NCBI GenBank assembly: GCA_964352225.1
Contig: CAYGRM010000304.1
Location: 1-8,375, forward strand
Direction of reading: 5' to 3'
Source: CAJQQY01 sp964352225
GTDB taxonomy: Bacteria; Bacteroidota; Bacteroidia; Chitinophagales; Saprospiraceae
Length of the DNA: 8,375 nucleotides
Under the pieces are notes generated by a model that was not told where the DNA came from, made no database searches, and worked only from the letters and a program-made list of their open reading frames with translations. A program made the translations under genes and the position numbers. Below are positions 6,430 to 8,375 of this stretch, one piece after another. Positions within the stretch are counted from its first letter, which is position 1; the number at the start of each line of letters is the position of its first letter.

Positions 6430-8310
6430 CTACAAATCAAACGGTCCGATCACCTCATTAGGATTATTACCATTAATATTTCCATAAACAATATATTTTG
6501 TACCTGCTTTATTGAAGTGAATATAAAAATGGTCATTACCTTGTTTGAAGCCAATAGATGCACCTACATCTGGAATTTTTGCAGTAATACTACCATCAAC
6601 GCCCCAATCTTGTAAATCATGAACTGAAGTGAAATTTTCAGTATTAATCGCTCCGAAATGAGAATACCATCGTACATATTTATTACTTCCTTGCTTACTA
6701 AATTGATAATTATTATCTCCGCCTGGATTTAATCCATCAAAAGGATTAAAATCTATTGGAACAGGAGCAGCATACCCTATTGCTCCTATCCCAGTTAAGT
6801 TAAATGGACTAGTTCCACCAGCATAACTTGTAATATTTTGGACAGGGCCCCATCCACCATTGTCATAAACCGAAAACTTAATTCCATCTAAATCAAAAGC
6901 AATTAATCGGTCAGCGTTGGTCTCTTTATAATCCATACATGCAGCCCCAATTCCATCCAAAGGAACATTCCCCAACAAATCTGAGATAGGAAATGGCCCC
7001 GTCAAAGTGCCATCAGTACTTCGCATATATTGGTCACCATCTTGATTGATGAGGATAAATTTATCAGAACCATATGATTGGCAGTAAGCAGCACCAACTG
7101 GTCCAATTGCGGAGAGTACGTTTCCTGTCCAATGTGCAACAATAGGAAGTGCTCCGTTAACTCCTGTGATGACACAATTTTCTACCTCGTACTCTGTTGC
7201 TAACTGCGTCGCAACTTGTTGGTTATTCGCTACGCTTCTGACCACGTAGGAAAGTGGTTTGCCCGAACCAATGTGAGCAGTCTCCGCCAAGATGTCGACC
7301 AAATCTTCCATATTGGAAACTCCAACTGCTTGAAGTGTACCCGAGGCTTCCCCTCCATAAGCAAACACACTATAAGTAACATTGTCCAAAGAGCTAAAAT
7401 TATTGACGTTGATATCAGCTTGAGCGGTAGTTGTTAATCCTTCAAAAGAAGCGCTAACTGCTGCATCTAATTCATGTTCGGAAGAGGTAGATTCAATAAG
7501 CATATAAAATACCCGCCCATAAGTTACATCTGAAATATAGGTCGCAGGATTACCTTCATGTACATATTCTTTTAAATCTTCGGGCGTAACACTTGGCGCA
7601 AAAAGATTTTCTCTGGAAGTCGGAATGTCATAACTCATGGTATAAAAACTTTGCGTCAGATTTACCATAAAAGTACTTTTGCTCACATCCGAAGTATAAT
7701 TTAGCTTACTTTCCAAATCTATAAAAGTAGTACTGACATCTACTCCCAACTCTAAAGCAAATTGTTCTCTACTTTGGATATTACTAATTTTGACGTTAAA
7801 ATTGGAAGGGATAATTCCAGTACTCCCTGCAATAATATTATTGATGGCATCGGTGACACTTCCTTTAGCGATGACATCCACCTCAAATGAAGATTGAATA
7901 TTTCCATCCAAAATATCAGTTGAGATAGTGCCACTTCCACGCTCCAATGCAATGAGTTCAGGGTTTCCATTTCCCAAAGATTTACCTTGCAACATCGCCC
8001 CTGGATAGATCACTCCTGCATTGGGTGAAAAAAGTGGAAAGCCTTCGTCACTAGATCCTGATGCTGCAGAAATATCATATTTCTTAGTTGTACAAGTCCA
8101 TTCGGTATTGTCGATGAGTACATCTTCTTGGCTTAATATTTCGGAAGTTTCGCTAATTGTAGGTGCTGCGAAATTTCCAGCGGCATTAAAAACTGCGGTG
8201 AAAGTACCATCATCTGGAGTTGGATTTAAGTCATTATCTTTTTTACAACTGACGGTGAAAATTAGTAAGAGTATTGTTATGGATAGGAATTTAAATGCAA
8301 TTTTTTTCAT
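6430..8310 (-). CDS. Thiol-activated cytolysin (CDC)-like pore-forming lipoprotein with C-terminal hemopexin-like propeller
   Basis: The 626-residue protein has a lipoprotein signal (MKKIAFKFLSITILLLIFTVSC, lipid Cys 22). The mature start CKKDND resembles the lysine/acidic export tag of surface lipoproteins in this phylum. Residues ~70-380 match the cholesterol-dependent cytolysin core in order: 'YPGAML...NPELIALERGSGTIS' (~102-130), 'TQSFYTMSYDIP' (219-230), 'YISDVTYGRVFYMLIESTSS' (258-277), 'VFAYGGEASG' (315-324) and 'GKPLSYVVRSVANN' (350-363). By comparison with perfringolysin, the two membrane hairpins should fall near 182-210 and 285-311. The core ends at ~380, where classic CDCs begin domain 4 with the Trp-rich undecapeptide; neither is present. 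Residues ~400-626 instead show four repeats, each opening with VGA/IGA (405, 454, 508, 582), and 'GPFPISDLL' before the next. This suggests a four-bladed, hemopexin-like propeller. Expected role: assembly of a large beta-barrel pore, with the propeller choosing the target. It appears to be its own transcription unit. Family is confident; propeller is inferred. Confidence 0.9.
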   Translation of the reverse strand: MKKIAFKFLSITILLLIFTVSCKKDNDLNPTPDDGTFTAVFNAAGNFAAPTISETSEILSQEDVLIDNTEWTCTTKKYDISAASGSSDEGFPLFSPNAGVIYPGAMLQGKSLGNGNPELIALERGSGTISTDILDGNIQSSFEVDVIAKGSVTDAINNIIAGSTGIIPSNFNVKISNIQSREQFALELGVDVSTTFIDLESKLNYTSDVSKSTFMVNLTQSFYTMSYDIPTSRENLFAPSVTPEDLKEYVHEGNPATYISDVTYGRVFYMLIESTSSEHELDAAVSASFEGLTTTAQADINVNNFSSLDNVTYSVFAYGGEASGTLQAVGVSNMEDLVDILAETAHIGSGKPLSYVVRSVANNQQVATQLATEYEVENCVITGVNGALPIVAHWTGNVLSAIGPVGAAYCQSYGSDKFILINQDGDQYMRSTDGTLTGPFPISDLLGNVPLDGIGAACMDYKETNADRLIAFDLDGIKFSVYDNGGWGPVQNITSYAGGTSPFNLTGIGAIGYAAPVPIDFNPFDGLNPGGDNNYQFSKQGSNKYVRWYSHFGAINTENFTSVHDLQDWGVDGSITAKIPDVGASIGFKQGNDHFYIHFNKAGTKYIVYGNINGNNPNEVIGPFDL

Positions 8311-8359
8311 GATAATTTATTTTTAAGCTTTTTTGAATGAATCTTTGTTAAATCAAAAT

Positions 8360-8371
8360 CATATATCATGA
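8360..8371 (-). promoter_or_regulatory. Upstream 12-mer shared with the 968-residue gene (copy at 6313-6324)
   Basis: TCATGATATATG, read on the minus strand, lies 50-61 bases upstream of the cytolysin-like start. An identical copy at 6313-6324 lies 44-55 bases upstream of the 968-residue start. The flanks are not otherwise similar. Eight of its bases (8364-8371) are complementary to the start region (8307-8314, TCATGATA on plus), echoing the longer pairing at the other gene. It could be a shared regulator site, part of the promoter, or one arm of an mRNA stem. No clear Bacteroidota -7/-33 promoter could be fixed here because the window ends 65 bases upstream of the start. Confidence 0.4.
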
Positions 8372-8375
8372 AGAA

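Noticed and set aside
7752..7970. A 72-codon minus-strand open frame in another frame within the cytolysin-like gene
   Set aside because: The overlapping frame encodes conserved CDC core sequence; this one has no independent support and does not indicate a frameshift.
8021..8326. A 101-codon plus-strand open frame opposite the start of the cytolysin-like gene
   Set aside because: It is antisense to the lipoprotein signal and N-terminal region, with no recognisable protein features.
8311..8375. A Bacteroidota-type -7 box (TAnnTTTG) upstream of the cytolysin-like gene
   Set aside because: Only an imperfect match (TGATTTTG) is present, and the -33 region would lie at or beyond the window edge, so no promoter is called.
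1..8375. CRISPR arrays, tRNA/rRNA genes, insertion sequences or attachment sites
   Set aside because: No regularly spaced repeats, cloverleaf-like sequence, transposase frame or terminal inverted repeats were seen.

Overview
The window looks like a chromosomal segment of a member of the Bacteroidota. It is AT-rich. It carries the C-terminal tail of a type IX secretion (Por) cargo protein, a lipoprotein signal followed by lysine and acidic residues, a TPR-CHAT protein of the kind common in this phylum, and start codons in A/T-rich contexts without clear Shine-Dalgarno sequences. A marine or saprospiral-type lineage is possible, but the sequence does not fix the genus.

Layout. The left edge holds the last ~67 codons of a plus-strand gene encoding a secreted protein with a T9SS sorting tail. 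It ends at 203 and is followed by a short inverted repeat in a 46-base convergent gap. Three large genes follow, all on the minus strand, so they are read from right to left: (i) 8310-6430, a 626-residue lipoprotein with a cholesterol-dependent-cytolysin (CDC) type pore-forming core, whose C-terminus appears to be a four-repeat, hemopexin-like propeller in place of the usual CDC domain 4; (ii) 6269-3363, a 968-residue exported protein of unknown function, mostly beta-rich with a long Lys/Ala-rich coiled coil near the end; (iii) 3252-250, a 1000-residue exported TPR-CHAT protein (caspase-like peptidase fold) with a C-terminal membrane anchor. No gene-free stretch exceeds about 160 bases.

Control signals. 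A strong nested hairpin with a long U-tract (6361-6407) ends the cytolysin transcript, so the 968-residue gene probably has its own promoter. The cytolysin and 968-residue genes share an identical 12-mer about 45-60 bases upstream of their starts. In both, this 12-mer is complementary to the start-codon region; in the 968-residue gene the pairing is 13 bp and would bury the AUG. Between the 968-residue gene and the CHAT gene lie two 15-bp near-palindromes 18 bp apart, which together can also fold into one long hairpin.

How they may work together. All three minus-strand proteins are predicted to leave the cytoplasm. A pore-forming lipoprotein near an envelope-located caspase-like protein could form a protease/pore system or an offensive toxin locus. 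That link rests on proximity and shared upstream elements only. The best-supported novelty is the architecture of the cytolysin-like protein.
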